From Chryseobacterium polytrichastri (lineage in GTDB: Bacteria > Bacteroidota > Bacteroidia > Flavobacteriales > Weeksellaceae): DNA of 64,000 bases. A model generated the notes under the pieces. That model saw only the letters and a program-made list of their open reading frames with translations, searched no databases and was not told where the DNA came from. A program made the position numbers and the translations under genes. The stretch is from positions 1 through 64,000 of the forward strand of contig NZ_FRAV01000019.1 of the NCBI RefSeq assembly GCF_900142445.1, in the 5' to 3' direction. How positions within the stretch are numbered: position 1 is the first letter of the stretch; each line of letters starts with the position of its first letter. Below are positions 1-8,859 of this stretch, one piece after another.

Positions 1-18
1 AACACCGGAAATGATGCA

Positions 19-51
19 TAAAAAATCCGGAAAAGTAAAATCTTCCGGATT
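19..51 (-). terminator. Rho-independent terminator of the RHS-like gene
   Basis: Nine-base stem AATCCGGAA (24-32) / TTCCGGATT (43-51) with a 10-base loop. Read on the minus strand it is followed by a run of T. It lies about 40 bases after the stop of the gene at 89-2002. Confidence 0.75.
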
Positions 52-88
52 CGTATCTTAATTGATAACTTGTAAACCTATTTTAGGA

Positions 89-2002
89 CTAGTCATATAA
101 ATAATTAACTAAGGCAGTTCCCTGATCATTTCCACCATTGGTCCAGGTAAATCTAATTCTATAAAAAAATCCGCCTTCTAAATTAATTTCTGTATCTCTA
201 CTAACATTTAAACCATATGATTGTACCAACTGCTGACTCAAATTTAATTTTTCTAAGAATAAAAACCCGGTATCATTATCATTATTTAAAATTTGACCGC
301 TTTCTATTACCAATATTTTGTTTTGAAGTATTTTTCCTAAACTATACGTAGCAGAATTAAAAAGTGTACTTTGTAATGTAACATTCGTAACATCACTATA
401 AACCCAATTTTCAATATTTTCATCAAAATTAGTAATAGGCAGTCCCTCATGATTAAATGAATATGTATTCGCTCCAAAATCAAAAGTTTTCATGCCTCCA
501 GAAGGAAGTTTTATGCTTTTAAGGATATTGATATTGATGCAACTTGGTGAAACGTATTTTGACAAAAGATAATTAGCGTTAGGACGGTTACAGTTAATCC
601 AACCCCATGGATCTTTCCCCAAAGGTCTATTCAGTATATTAGATGTATAATCCAATACGTAATCAAATTCTTTATTTGAAGCCGAATCAAATTTGGTAAC
701 TTTAGAGAGTGATAACTTTACGTTTGGTAAATCCACCCCCGATAAAGTATAATTCAAAGAGCCATAGGATAATTCGTATGTTTCTACTGTTTTTCCGGAT
801 GGATCAACAATTTTAACCTTATCTAATCTTTGTAACTGTTGAGGAAACGTATAATTAGTATCTCCTCTTCCCTGTAAGTAGGTAAAATTAATTTTTCCTT
901 TTCCTATGATCTCGATATCTTTTAAACTTCGGACAAATGTATTGCTTGTGATTGAGGTCGTTTCGTAAGAAGCTGGAATTTGACCATCAAAAGCCATTGC
1001 AATTGCTAAGGTATTTGCATCTTCACTTGCAAATTTATTTCTGCTTATGCCCGAATGATCTGTATACTGTACCTCGTAAGGGGGATAGTATTCCAACTTT
1101 ACCAATTCTGCATTTGATGTGTTTGTAATTTTACTTAAATGAAAAGCAGTATTACTCTCACCCAAATCTGTTGAATTGGTATCATAAGAGTTATAATATC
1201 CTATTTTATTAGATAAGATAGATCTTTGAGATCGTTCTGTGACATCAAAAATAAAATTATTTCCATATTCATCAGTAACTACAAATGACATCACCTCTAA
1301 TACCTTACTGGGATTAGTAGAGCCTATTGTAATTTTTAAATTATTTTTATCTAATTTTTCTACATATAAATTGTTGTCGGAAGATTTCTTAATTATAAAC
1401 CGTCCGGTATAACCCATAAAATTATATTGGTAAAGATCATACTCGGTATCATATCTATTAAAAAAAAGCGATTCGAAAAATAGTTTTTTATATTGTTCAA
1501 TATTATTTGCCCCTAATGCTAACTCATCTAAATATTTTCTGGTATAATTAATTTGGCTTCCTGTATAATTATATTCATCATAAAGAATTCCTATTTTGTT
1601 CGCAATTCCTTCGTTAACGCGATCATCTGCACTGCCTCTTATGGTTCTGGTGATGCTTCCTCCTGCAAATAAACTCCATCCCAATCCTTCTTCTCCGGAT
1701 TTATCATCTGGCTTAGCATTGAGAGGATGATAATTTAGAGAAACGTTCATAGAGATTTTAGAATCATTCGTTGGGATATTGGCAATTGGAATTTTAATAT
1801 CCGGTATTCCTGTATAATAGCTTACCGGAACCTCTTCAAATTTCATAAGATTATTTGCGGTAGGTGCCGCCGGAAACATTTGTTTTATATTATCCATAGG
1901 ACTACTTACAGAAGAAGTACCTGTGCTTTGCCCATTCATTGCAAGTAAAAAATTTGAAGCTATTAGTAGTAATAATATCTTTTGTGAAATTTTTCTCATC
2001 AT
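89..2002 (-). CDS. RHS/YD-repeat-type secreted protein, N-terminal portion only
   Basis: A 637-residue exported protein of unknown function. It starts with a signal peptide (residues about 1-24, ending near AMNGQ). The region after it carries FEEVPVSYYTGIPDIKIPI and EEGLGWSLFAGGSITRTIRG, the conserved opening of large Bacteroidota RHS-like cell-surface proteins. The usual long YD-repeat and toxin-like C-terminus is absent, and a terminator follows the stop, so this is either a short family form or a truncated one. The start (ATG ATG) directly abuts the stop of the upstream T9SS protein with no intervening base, so the two are probably co-translated. Function is inferred only from the N-terminal pattern. 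Confidence 0.7.
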   Translation of the reverse strand: MMRKISQKILLLLIASNFLLAMNGQSTGTSSVSSPMDNIKQMFPAAPTANNLMKFEEVPVSYYTGIPDIKIPIANIPTNDSKISMNVSLNYHPLNAKPDDKSGEEGLGWSLFAGGSITRTIRGSADDRVNEGIANKIGILYDEYNYTGSQINYTRKYLDELALGANNIEQYKKLFFESLFFNRYDTEYDLYQYNFMGYTGRFIIKKSSDNNLYVEKLDKNNLKITIGSTNPSKVLEVMSFVVTDEYGNNFIFDVTERSQRSILSNKIGYYNSYDTNSTDLGESNTAFHLSKITNTSNAELVKLEYYPPYEVQYTDHSGISRNKFASEDANTLAIAMAFDGQIPASYETTSITSNTFVRSLKDIEIIGKGKINFTYLQGRGDTNYTFPQQLQRLDKVKIVDPSGKTVETYELSYGSLNYTLSGVDLPNVKLSLSKVTKFDSASNKEFDYVLDYTSNILNRPLGKDPWGWINCNRPNANYLLSKYVSPSCININILKSIKLPSGGMKTFDFGANTYSFNHEGLPITNFDENIENWVYSDVTNVTLQSTLFNSATYSLGKILQNKILVIESGQILNNDNDTGFLFLEKLNLSQQLVQSYGLNVSRDTEINLEGGFFYRIRFTWTNGGNDQGTALVNYLYD

Positions 2003-3541
2003 TTATTTTTTAATCAATTTAGCGTTAGCCGTTTTATTCGTATTAGTTTTAATCGTAATCAAATAAGCTCCTTGAATGAGTGACTGCGTATTGATTTTAG
2101 TGACTTTATTCTTCGTTTTCAAACTTTGCAATTGTCTTCCAGACATATCATACAAAAGGATATCAGCTTCTTTGAAATCAAAACCTATTTCTACATACGC
2201 ATAATCTGATACAGGATTCGGATAAATCTTGATATCTTGTTTTACAATCAACTGATCAATCTGTTTATCTCCAAGCTTAATGATCTTCCAGTTTTCTTTA
2301 CCAAGCTCCTCAGCGCTGGTTCCTGCTAAAATGATTGAACCATCTCTGTTGAGTTTAATATCAGAAAGCCTTTCTTCTTTTTTAGAAGATTCACCTTTCA
2401 CATGTTTTCTCCACTCTTCATTTCCATTTTGATCTAAATACAGTATCCAAAAAGTTTCGTCTTCAGCTTGAATTCTTCCCTCCGCCTGTGTATATCCACC
2501 TAATAAAATCCCTTTTGAAGTTTTATCATCTGCTGCATGTAAAACACTCATTCCCATCAAAACATCTCGGTTTTTGAAGTTGTAAGACTTCTGCCAGATT
2601 TCATCCCCTTTATCATTAAGAGATATTAACCATAGATCTGTACCTTCTTCAATTCCGACTGTTTTATTTCCTGAACGTTCAGATCTGGATTCTCCTCCAA
2701 TCAAAAATCCTGTTGATGTTAATGCCAACGTTCTCAAATGATCGTCATCTTTTCCTCCGAAGTTCTTCTCCCATTCAACCTTGCCGTCTTTATTGAGTTT
2801 GATAATCCAATAATCTCCTTCGCCAAAGTTTTCAGTTTTCTTTGAACCACCCATACCACTTCTGGAGTATATCCCAAGCAAAGCACCTCCGTCTTTCGTT
2901 GGAATCATTTTCTCAACTTCATCTAATCCTTTTCCACCTAAAATAGATTGTGATAGCTCTTTTCCGTTTTTATCTAGTTTTATAATTAAAACATCTTTAG
3001 ATCCATACCCTTTAGCTGAGTTTTGCACATTACCCGCAACAAAGAATCCTAAATCTGTCGTTTGAATAACTGATCTTGCTTCTTCATCGGCTGAACTCCC
3101 TAATGTTTTTTGCCATAATTCGTCTCCAAATTCATTAATCCTTATCAACCAAATATCAGATCCTCCTTTAGAATCATCTTTTTTATCCAGACCTTTTCCG
3201 CTGTAAGAAGTTCCTGCTAAAAGAAATCCGCCTTCTTGGGTTGATACAGTTGCTGAAAGGAAATCATGATTGTTTCCGATAAAGAACTTTTCCCAAGCTT
3301 GTTCGCCTTGATTATTAAGTTTGACTAAATGGAAATCGTAACCGTTGTTTTGTTTATTATCCGTAGAAAGTTTTTTAGATTGGATGGAGCTCCCGGTAAT
3401 TAAATACTGTCCATCGATTGTTGTGGTCACTTGGCTTAGAAAATCCTGAGTATTGGATTTAATATCTTTTTGCCAAACCACCTCTTGAGCAGAGTAGCCG
3501 GCAGCACATAGAAAAAGTGCACCTATATAGAATTTTCTCAT
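2003..3541 (-). CDS. T9SS type A sorting domain protein with propeller-like repeats
   Basis: Secreted protein of 512 residues, starting at the ATG whose product begins MRKFYIGALFLCAAGYSAQ, a clear signal peptide; an upstream in-frame ATG would add 13 residues before it. The body has about seven repeats of roughly 50 residues with the pattern DGG-L-G-S...D-W-I-KL...G...W-K-GG, a beta-propeller-like fold. The C-terminus (IKIYPNPVSDYAYVEI to KLIKK) is a type A T9SS sorting domain, which directs export across the outer membrane and cleavage at the surface. It is the first gene of a two-gene unit with the RHS-like protein downstream, suggesting linked surface roles. No catalytic motif is visible. 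Confidence 0.85.
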   Translation of the reverse strand: MRKFYIGALFLCAAGYSAQEVVWQKDIKSNTQDFLSQVTTTIDGQYLITGSSIQSKKLSTDNKQNNGYDFHLVKLNNQGEQAWEKFFIGNNHDFLSATVSTQEGGFLLAGTSYSGKGLDKKDDSKGGSDIWLIRINEFGDELWQKTLGSSADEEARSVIQTTDLGFFVAGNVQNSAKGYGSKDVLIIKLDKNGKELSQSILGGKGLDEVEKMIPTKDGGALLGIYSRSGMGGSKKTENFGEGDYWIIKLNKDGKVEWEKNFGGKDDDHLRTLALTSTGFLIGGESRSERSGNKTVGIEEGTDLWLISLNDKGDEIWQKSYNFKNRDVLMGMSVLHAADDKTSKGILLGGYTQAEGRIQAEDETFWILYLDQNGNEEWRKHVKGESSKKEERLSDIKLNRDGSIILAGTSAEELGKENWKIIKLGDKQIDQLIVKQDIKIYPNPVSDYAYVEIGFDFKEADILLYDMSGRQLQSLKTKNKVTKINTQSLIQGAYLITIKTNTNKTANAKLIKK

Positions 3542-3576
3542 ATATTGTTCTCTTTTGATTGTTAGTTTTAAGCGAT

Positions 3577-3585
3577 GCAAAAATA
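3577..3585 (-). promoter_or_regulatory. Bacteroidota -7 promoter element
   Basis: Minus-strand TATTTTTGC matches TAnnTTTG and lies about 36 bases before the ATG of the T9SS type A gene. No convincing -33 TTG was placed. Confidence 0.5.
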
Positions 3586-3671
3586 ATCATTTTACTTCAC
3601 TTAAATAAGAGTTATTTGGAGTGTTTCCTTTATTACATGAAAATTAATACTGAAAAACTTGGTATGTTTAT

Positions 3672-3708
3672 AAAAAACTAAAAAACCTTCCAGAATCAAC
3701 GGGAAGGT
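3672..3708 (-). terminator. Terminator of the DUF4407 gene
   Basis: Stem ACCTTCC (3685-3691) / GGAAGGT (3702-3708), followed on the minus strand by an extended T-rich run. It lies about 25 bases past the stop of the gene at 3732-4802. Confidence 0.7.
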
Positions 3709-3731
3709 CAGATTATATAAGTGCAAAAGCT

Positions 3732-4802
3732 TTATTTATCTAAATTGTCTTTAAAATCTTCTATTCTGAAATCGGTGAGGGCATTTCCTTTTTCAATTTT
3801 TTCTTTGGCATAAAGTCGGAAATCATTTTCGGTTTTTTCCAAAAGATGATCATAAGGGCCAACAGCTGAAATTAGTTTTACCAAGACAGGTGATATTTCC
3901 AAGCAGATAAAAAGCCCCATAATAAAAGTGGCGGCTAAGCCAATAATCGCTGAGTTTTTTCCTAATTCGTCTAACGCCTGGAGTCTTGCCGCAAATCCGT
4001 TGAATTTATCTTCAAAGGTTTCTGTAGATTTTCTTTCGGTCTCAAGATTCGTATATACTTTAGAGATCTCTTTATCCAGATATTCTAATCGCGGAGATAC
4101 TTGTTTTTGGTAATTTTCTAAATCTTGTCTGCGTTGTTCTTTAAGCTCTTGTTTACGTTTTGCATTGGGTCCGAAACCTTCTTTTCCACTTGTTAATCCA
4201 GATTGTTTTCCTAAAATTTCCTTTTCTAATTCTACGGCAGCAGAATCATAGGATTTTTGATATTGAACAACCTTTTCTGAGATTTGTTTCTTTTCTGTTT
4301 CAAAAGGTCCACTTTGTTGCAAAATCCTTCCGTTCATTTCCCCTTGAAGCTGTTTCTTATTTCTCTGAATAATGGTATTTAATTGTTTATTGACTTCTTT
4401 CTCAAAAATTTTAAGTTCTAAAGGTTTAGAAATAATAATTCCTAAAAAAGTGGCCAAAATTAAACGAGGAATAGCCATTAAAATCTGGTTCCACCATGTG
4501 CCTGTTTTCTTGATAGATGAAACAATGTATCGGTCAAGATTGAAAATCATTAATCCCCACAAAATTCCAAAGCCTGTGGATGCCCAAATATTATCAAATA
4601 CGGTATACATGGCATAGCCGGCAGAAAGGGTTGCAAAAATAGCTGTGAATAGAACGATACCTCCTATTCCTGCAAATTTATTCCACTCGCTGGGGGTTTT
4701 TCTTAACATATGAAGGTTTCCTCCGGAGCAAACCATCAGAAATTTCTGGAACCAATTCATCTTATGATTCACTTGATTTATAGTTTGTTGATTGTTTTTC
4801 AT
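3732..4802 (-). CDS. DUF4407 domain-containing membrane protein
   Basis: Inner-membrane protein of 356 residues when started at MKNNQQ (an upstream in-frame ATG adds 14 residues but overlaps the promoter element). Order of features: hydrophobic segments around residues 40-65, 70-92 and 105-127, a long charged coiled-coil region around 150-275 rich in K, E and Q, and a last membrane segment near 283-310 (IIGLAATFIMGLFICLEISP). This layout matches DUF4407 proteins, whose function is unknown. It stands alone between its own promoter and terminator, and is divergent from the damaged M43 protease gene. Confidence 0.8.
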   Translation of the reverse strand: MKNNQQTINQVNHKMNWFQKFLMVCSGGNLHMLRKTPSEWNKFAGIGGIVLFTAIFATLSAGYAMYTVFDNIWASTGFGILWGLMIFNLDRYIVSSIKKTGTWWNQILMAIPRLILATFLGIIISKPLELKIFEKEVNKQLNTIIQRNKKQLQGEMNGRILQQSGPFETEKKQISEKVVQYQKSYDSAAVELEKEILGKQSGLTSGKEGFGPNAKRKQELKEQRRQDLENYQKQVSPRLEYLDKEISKVYTNLETERKSTETFEDKFNGFAARLQALDELGKNSAIIGLAATFIMGLFICLEISPVLVKLISAVGPYDHLLEKTENDFRLYAKEKIEKGNALTDFRIEDFKDNLDK

Positions 4803-4817
4803 TATTGAAAATTTATA

Positions 4818-4825
4818 CAAAAGTA
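4818..4825 (-). promoter_or_regulatory. -7 promoter element of the DUF4407 gene
   Basis: Minus-strand TACTTTTG, matching TAnnTTTG, 16 bases upstream of the ATG at 4802. A TTG lies 16 bases further upstream, slightly closer than usual. Confidence 0.45.
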
Positions 4826-4904
4826 ATACTAAAAATCGTACCAATGTTAAAGATAGTATTATGTTTTACCAAGTATAGTTGGTTTTCAGTTTAAAATAGT
4901 ATAA

Positions 4905-5099
4905 ATAAGTATTTTACATAATAAAGCTAATGGTGATTTAAATAAATTCGGAGCAACAACTTCATGGAATGGTTTATATACCGGACAGGTTTATGAAATC
5001 CCTGTAGTAATACACGTTATTGAATCACAAGCTGACGCCAATTCAAATTTAGCGTTAACAGATCAGGAAATTATCAATTGGATCGATAGAGCAAACAAA
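4905..5099 (+). pseudogene. Untranslated 5' remnant of the M43 protease gene
   Basis: This stretch is in frame with the protease gene that follows and reads as genuine M43 sequence: KANGDLNKFG, then GQVYEIPVVIHVIESQ (the first strand of the catalytic domain), then LTDQEIINWIDRANK. An in-frame TAA lies at 4902-4904, and no ATG, GTG or TTG occurs in frame between it and 5100. The signal peptide and start codon expected for a secreted protease are therefore missing, and homology begins abruptly near 4917. I infer a deletion of the 5' end. Confidence 0.75.
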
Positions 5100-6659
5100 A
5101 TGTATGCGACTACCTATGGTAATGGTTTTTATCCTGAAGGTACAGGCCCAACAGGTGGAGCAGTGATGCCATTTAAGTTGGTGTTAGCTAAAAGATCTCC
5201 TAGCTGTACTCCTACAACAGGAATTGTAAGATATAACGGAAGTGTACTTCCTTCTTATGATACTTATGGAGTAAAAATGCAAGGGAATAACGGGGCTGCT
5301 GATTATGACATTAAAAACCAACTTGCTCCGCATTGGCCGGAAACATCTTATTTTAATATCTATGTAGTGACTGGTTTCGATGGACAACAGCAATTATCTT
5401 ATGGACTAATGGGATATGCAATGTTCCCAGATGCTTATGATTACAGCTATGAGAGTTTTATGAAAGTAGCAACTATCAAAAATTCAAATGATACTACGCT
5501 TACTCATGAGTTGGGGCATGCGTTCGGTTTGTATCATACTTTCCAAGGAGTTTCATATACAAATCAAAATTCTTGTCCAGTAAATAATAACTGCGCAACA
5601 GATGGAGACAGAGTTTGTGATACATCACCATCTAGAAGTATGTATGGTGTGAATGTTCCTAATAATACAGCTACAGATCCTTGTACGAGTCAGAATTATG
5701 ACGGAACGCAATACAATATCATGAACTATACAAATGTGGAGCGTAAATTTACAGATGGGCAAAGAGATAGAGCAGTATTGATGATGATGGAATATAGAAA
5801 GAATCTAATGAATTCTACAGCAGGAAAAGATCTGGCAGTAGTTGTTCCTTCTCCGGTTTCTGTTATTGCTGCACAGTGTAATCCTGCGGGAACTGCACAT
5901 CCAACCAATAATAATTTTGCAATAGGACCTTATAAAGTTAGTTTTGCATCTATAAATAGTACCACAAATGGATATGACTCTGATGAGCCATCACCAATAT
6001 ATTATGCTGATTATTCTACGGCAACTTGTATCAGACCTTCATATGCTACAGAGATTTCTTCAAACTCTAGTACTCCGTTGAAAATAAGTTATATGAATGG
6101 ATTTAATCAGGCTGATAAATTCAAAACAAAGGTTTGGATAGATTATAATAACAATGGTTCTTTTGAAGATTCTGAGTTGGTTGTGAATAATACTTCGGCT
6201 ACAGCTATGGCTTCAGGAGCTTCAGTAACACTTACCAATAATATTACTCCACCAGCTTCTGCGGTAAAAGATACATATTTAAGAATGAGAGTGGTGGTAG
6301 ATGCTGCAACATTTGCGTCGGCAGTACTTCCTGATGTTACTCCGTGTTCACAGTTACAATATGGTCAGGCAGAAGATTATGCGGTGAAAATTCTAGGTGT
6401 ATTGGGTACTTCTGAAACTAAAGAAAGTTCAGATGCTAAGATTGTATATTCAAAAGGAGAGAATAAGCTTATTCTTGTTGGAGCTAAAAACAATGTATTT
6501 GGAGATTATCAGATATATGACCTAAGTGGAAAGTTAATCCAAAAAGGGAATTCTAAAACGAATGAAGTTCAGGTAAACCAAGAATTGGTAAAAGGAGCTT
6601 ACATCATTAATTATTCGGATAAAGATAAAAAAGGATCCAAGAAATTCTTAAATAACTAA
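5100..6659 (+). CDS. M43 family zinc metalloprotease with GEVED and T9SS domains, 5'-truncated
   Basis: Longest frame from an ATG is 519 residues. The zinc motif is intact (HELGHAFGLYH: H136, E137, H140, third ligand H146), with a Met-turn YNIMNYT near residue 205. It is followed by a GEVED domain (about residues 250-435: VWIDYNNNGSFED, GQAEDYAV) and a type A T9SS C-terminal domain (DYQIYDLSGKLIQKG to KKFLNN). The first available ATG lies inside the catalytic domain, because the coding sequence clearly continues upstream to about 4917 without a start or signal peptide. It therefore cannot be exported as it stands and is probably a recent pseudogene, although the rest of the frame is undamaged. 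A strong terminator follows. Confidence 0.8.
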   Translation: MYATTYGNGFYPEGTGPTGGAVMPFKLVLAKRSPSCTPTTGIVRYNGSVLPSYDTYGVKMQGNNGAADYDIKNQLAPHWPETSYFNIYVVTGFDGQQQLSYGLMGYAMFPDAYDYSYESFMKVATIKNSNDTTLTHELGHAFGLYHTFQGVSYTNQNSCPVNNNCATDGDRVCDTSPSRSMYGVNVPNNTATDPCTSQNYDGTQYNIMNYTNVERKFTDGQRDRAVLMMMEYRKNLMNSTAGKDLAVVVPSPVSVIAAQCNPAGTAHPTNNNFAIGPYKVSFASINSTTNGYDSDEPSPIYYADYSTATCIRPSYATEISSNSSTPLKISYMNGFNQADKFKTKVWIDYNNNGSFEDSELVVNNTSATAMASGASVTLTNNITPPASAVKDTYLRMRVVVDAATFASAVLPDVTPCSQLQYGQAEDYAVKILGVLGTSETKESSDAKIVYSKGENKLILVGAKNNVFGDYQIYDLSGKLIQKGNSKTNEVQVNQELVKGAYIINYSDKDKKGSKKFLNN

Positions 6660-6666
6660 ATCTATG

Positions 6667-6696
6667 AGAGGCCCTTTTTTAAAGGGCTTCTTTTTT
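6667..6696 (+). terminator. Terminator of the M43 protease gene
   Basis: Stem GCCCTTT (6671-6677) / AAAGGGC (6681-6687) followed by a T-run (6691-6696), directly after the stop at 6659. Confidence 0.8.
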
Positions 6697-6710
6697 GTTG
6701 ATAAAATGAA

Positions 6711-7178
6711 ATGGGGAAAATTATAAGCATTATTTTATTATTCATATTGATGAGTAATTGCCAGTCTCAGCAGAAAAATAAAGATGCAGGAAGTAAACCG
6801 ATGCTTTCTGTAAAAAATGATGCCGAATACTTCTTAGGAACCTGGAAATTTGTAGAGAAAAATTATGTTGATGGAACTGAGAAAAAAATCTATCCACTGC
6901 ATGAGTGTATGAAAAAGTACAACCTTGTATTCGAAAAAGAAAATGATAATATATTTTTAACTAAAAATTATACTACAGGTAAAGATTGTTCTATTAAAAG
7001 TTCGTCGGGTAAAATTCAGGTTACCATTAATCCAAGTTCTTTTTCTTATTTAGATGCAGATTTAAAAAGGATTGATCAATATAAAATACTTTCTCCGGAA
7101 ATGTTTTCCATCCTATATAATGATATCCTAGATGGAAAAGTAACAGAAATTGAAGACATGTATGAAAAGCAGAAGTGA
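6711..7178 (+). CDS. Lipocalin-like lipoprotein
   Basis: A 155-residue lipoprotein: N-terminal hydrophobic segment ending in the lipobox MSNC (Cys at about residue 17). It then has YFLGTWKFVEKNYVDG near residues 40-55 and a beta-rich body, the pattern of small Bacteroidota lipocalin-like lipoproteins. No enzyme motif is visible. The ATG at 6711 lies close behind the preceding terminator, so its promoter must be very short or it relies on readthrough. Function is unknown. Confidence 0.6.
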   Translation: MGKIISIILLFILMSNCQSQQKNKDAGSKPMLSVKNDAEYFLGTWKFVEKNYVDGTEKKIYPLHECMKKYNLVFEKENDNIFLTKNYTTGKDCSIKSSSGKIQVTINPSSFSYLDADLKRIDQYKILSPEMFSILYNDILDGKVTEIEDMYEKQK

Positions 7179-7263
7179 GTTTTAAGTTGATGATTTCAGA
7201 TGTTTAATTTTTTTAGTTGAAATAACCTTAACTTTAAGAATCCAATCATCAAAATCTTTAATT

Positions 7264-7674
7264 ATGAAAAATTTAATCGTCGTTTCATTAGCTTCATTTT
7301 TATTAACTATAATCTCTTGTAATAAAAAGAAAACAATTGATGATGAATTGAAAGAAGCAGCAATTAATATGAATAAACTTACTCCGCAGGTTCTTAATGA
7401 TGGAATACGTCTGGACAGTGTTTCTTCAAGACCAAATAAAATCTTTAGGTACAATTATACATTGATACAGGATGTAAAAGAAAATGTAACAGAAGAAGAA
7501 ATCAATATATTTAAGAAAGAAGCAAAAGAAGGAGCGTTGAATGCTATTAAGACCTCTGCAGACATGCAGGAGTTTCGCGATAATGATGTGACGTTGAAGT
7601 ATTTTTATTACGATAAAAATGGAAAACCTACCGCTGATTTCTCCATTACTTCTACGGAATATAAAAAGAAATAA
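7264..7674 (+). CDS. Small hypothetical lipoprotein
   Basis: A 136-residue protein with an N-terminal lipoprotein signal (MKNLIVVSLASFLL, lipobox IISC, Cys about residue 19) followed by a lysine-rich linker and a charged alpha/beta body. I do not recognise the family. It follows the previous lipoprotein by 85 bases on the same strand and ends just before a terminator shared with the convergent ruvC. Its position suggests an envelope-anchored protein; nothing more can be said. Confidence 0.6.
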   Translation: MKNLIVVSLASFLLTIISCNKKKTIDDELKEAAINMNKLTPQVLNDGIRLDSVSSRPNKIFRYNYTLIQDVKENVTEEEINIFKKEAKEGALNAIKTSADMQEFRDNDVTLKYFYYDKNGKPTADFSITSTEYKKK

Positions 7675-7693
7675 TTGAGATGATAAACTCATC

Positions 7694-7734
7694 AAAAAAT
7701 CCGGAGGCTTATTTCAAGCGATCCGGATTTTGTT
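7694..7734. terminator. Bidirectional terminator overlapping the end of ruvC
   Basis: Stem AAATCCGGA (7697-7705) / TCCGGATTT (7722-7730), with A/T runs on both sides. One arm and the loop lie inside the last codons of ruvC (stop 7709-7711), so the hairpin terminates the plus-strand lipoprotein gene and also encodes the RuvC C-terminus. Confidence 0.75.
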
Positions 7735-8263
7735 TTAAAAAGCTGTCCCAGCCCGTATAAGATTTATCACTGCTAATGGTTCCTGAATTAAAGTGATGGC
7801 AAACAGCAACGGCTAATCCATCCGATGCATCAAGATATTTTGTGGGAAATTCTTTTAGTTTTAATAAGTTTTGCAGCATTCCTGCTACTTGTTCCTTGCT
7901 GGCATTTCCGTTTCCGGTAATCGCCATTTTTATCTTCTTGGGAGAATATTCTGTGATAGGAATATTTCTATATAAACTTGCCGCCATCGCAACGCCTTGC
8001 GCACGGCCCAATTTAAGCATACTTTGTACATTTTTACCAAAGAAAGGAGCTTCAAGAGCAACCTCATCGGGATGATATTCATCAATTAATGCCAAGGTTT
8101 TATCAAAGATATATTTAAGCTTAGTTTCGTGATTAGGGTATTTCTTTAATATCAATTCATGAATTGAAACCATCTCCATATTGCCCTTCTTAACGGAAAT
8201 AATACCGAAACCCATAATGGCAGTTCCGGGATCTATTCCTAAAATTATTTTTTCTGAAATCAT
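7709..8263 (-). CDS. ruvC: Crossover junction endodeoxyribonuclease RuvC
   Basis: Resolves Holliday junctions by paired nicking together with the RuvAB branch-migration complex. At 184 residues the length is normal. The four acidic catalytic residues are visible: D11 in GIDPGT, E71 in EAPFFGKNVQS, and D145 and D148 in LDASDGLAVAV. SPKKIKMAITGNGNASKEQV (residues 107-126) is the conserved DNA-contact segment. It is a single gene, convergent with the lipoprotein gene, and its last codons form part of the terminator hairpin. ruvA and ruvB are not in this window. Confidence 0.95.
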   Translation of the reverse strand: MISEKIILGIDPGTAIMGFGIISVKKGNMEMVSIHELILKKYPNHETKLKYIFDKTLALIDEYHPDEVALEAPFFGKNVQSMLKLGRAQGVAMAASLYRNIPITEYSPKKIKMAITGNGNASKEQVAGMLQNLLKLKEFPTKYLDASDGLAVAVCHHFNSGTISSDKSYTGWDSFLKQNPDRLK

Positions 8264-8359
8264 TGAGCCAAAGATATGACTTTCCTTAATTTTTATGGAT
8301 GAAAAAATTCATGGGAAATAGGATTGTTTTACCAAAAACTTCTTAACTTAAACAAAAAA

Positions 8360-8857
8360 ATGAGTATGAAAAATTTATTTACCCTTTTTGTATTTCCCGT
8401 CTTTCTGTTTTGTAATTTTTTGCAAGTGAAAGACTTAAATGGAAATGAGAGTGCTGGGAATCACATTTCACAGCCAGTGAAAGACCAAATTGTTTATCTT
8501 TTTTTTAAAGTTGAAAAAAACAGTTCTGGGATGGAAAAAGTAGTATTGGAAGATAAGAAAATCATGGAAGGAATGTTAAAATCTAAACCTTCTTTTGATA
8601 GAAATTCGGCTAAAGTAGGTGATTTTATGATTTCATTAAATGATTCTAATGGGAAAGAAGTGGTGCAGCAGATTCTTAGAGATCCTTTGAATCCTGAATT
8701 AGAAAGATTTGCAGAGGAAGGAATAAGCAGAGATAAAGTTTCTCTTCAAAATGCAGAATTTAGCATACGATATTCTCATTCTGAAGATATAAAAGTGGTG
8801 AAGGTTGAGAAAATAACAAATACCGGAAGTCAATTATTATTTACCCAAAAACTATAA
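8360..8857 (+). CDS. Hypothetical exported protein upstream of M64 protease
   Basis: A 165-residue protein from the ATG that begins MSMKNLFTLFVFPVF; a longer in-frame start at 8324 would put 12 residues ahead of an obvious signal peptide. After the signal segment the protein is hydrophilic and mixed alpha/beta, with no motif I recognise. Its stop is 2 bases before the start of the M64 metallopeptidase, so the two are almost certainly one operon. A role linked to the protease, such as accessory factor or inhibitor, is possible but is only inference from position. Confidence 0.65.
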   Translation: MSMKNLFTLFVFPVFLFCNFLQVKDLNGNESAGNHISQPVKDQIVYLFFKVEKNSSGMEKVVLEDKKIMEGMLKSKPSFDRNSAKVGDFMISLNDSNGKEVVQQILRDPLNPELERFAEEGISRDKVSLQNAEFSIRYSHSEDIKVVKVEKITNTGSQLLFTQKL

Positions 8858-8859
8858 TC

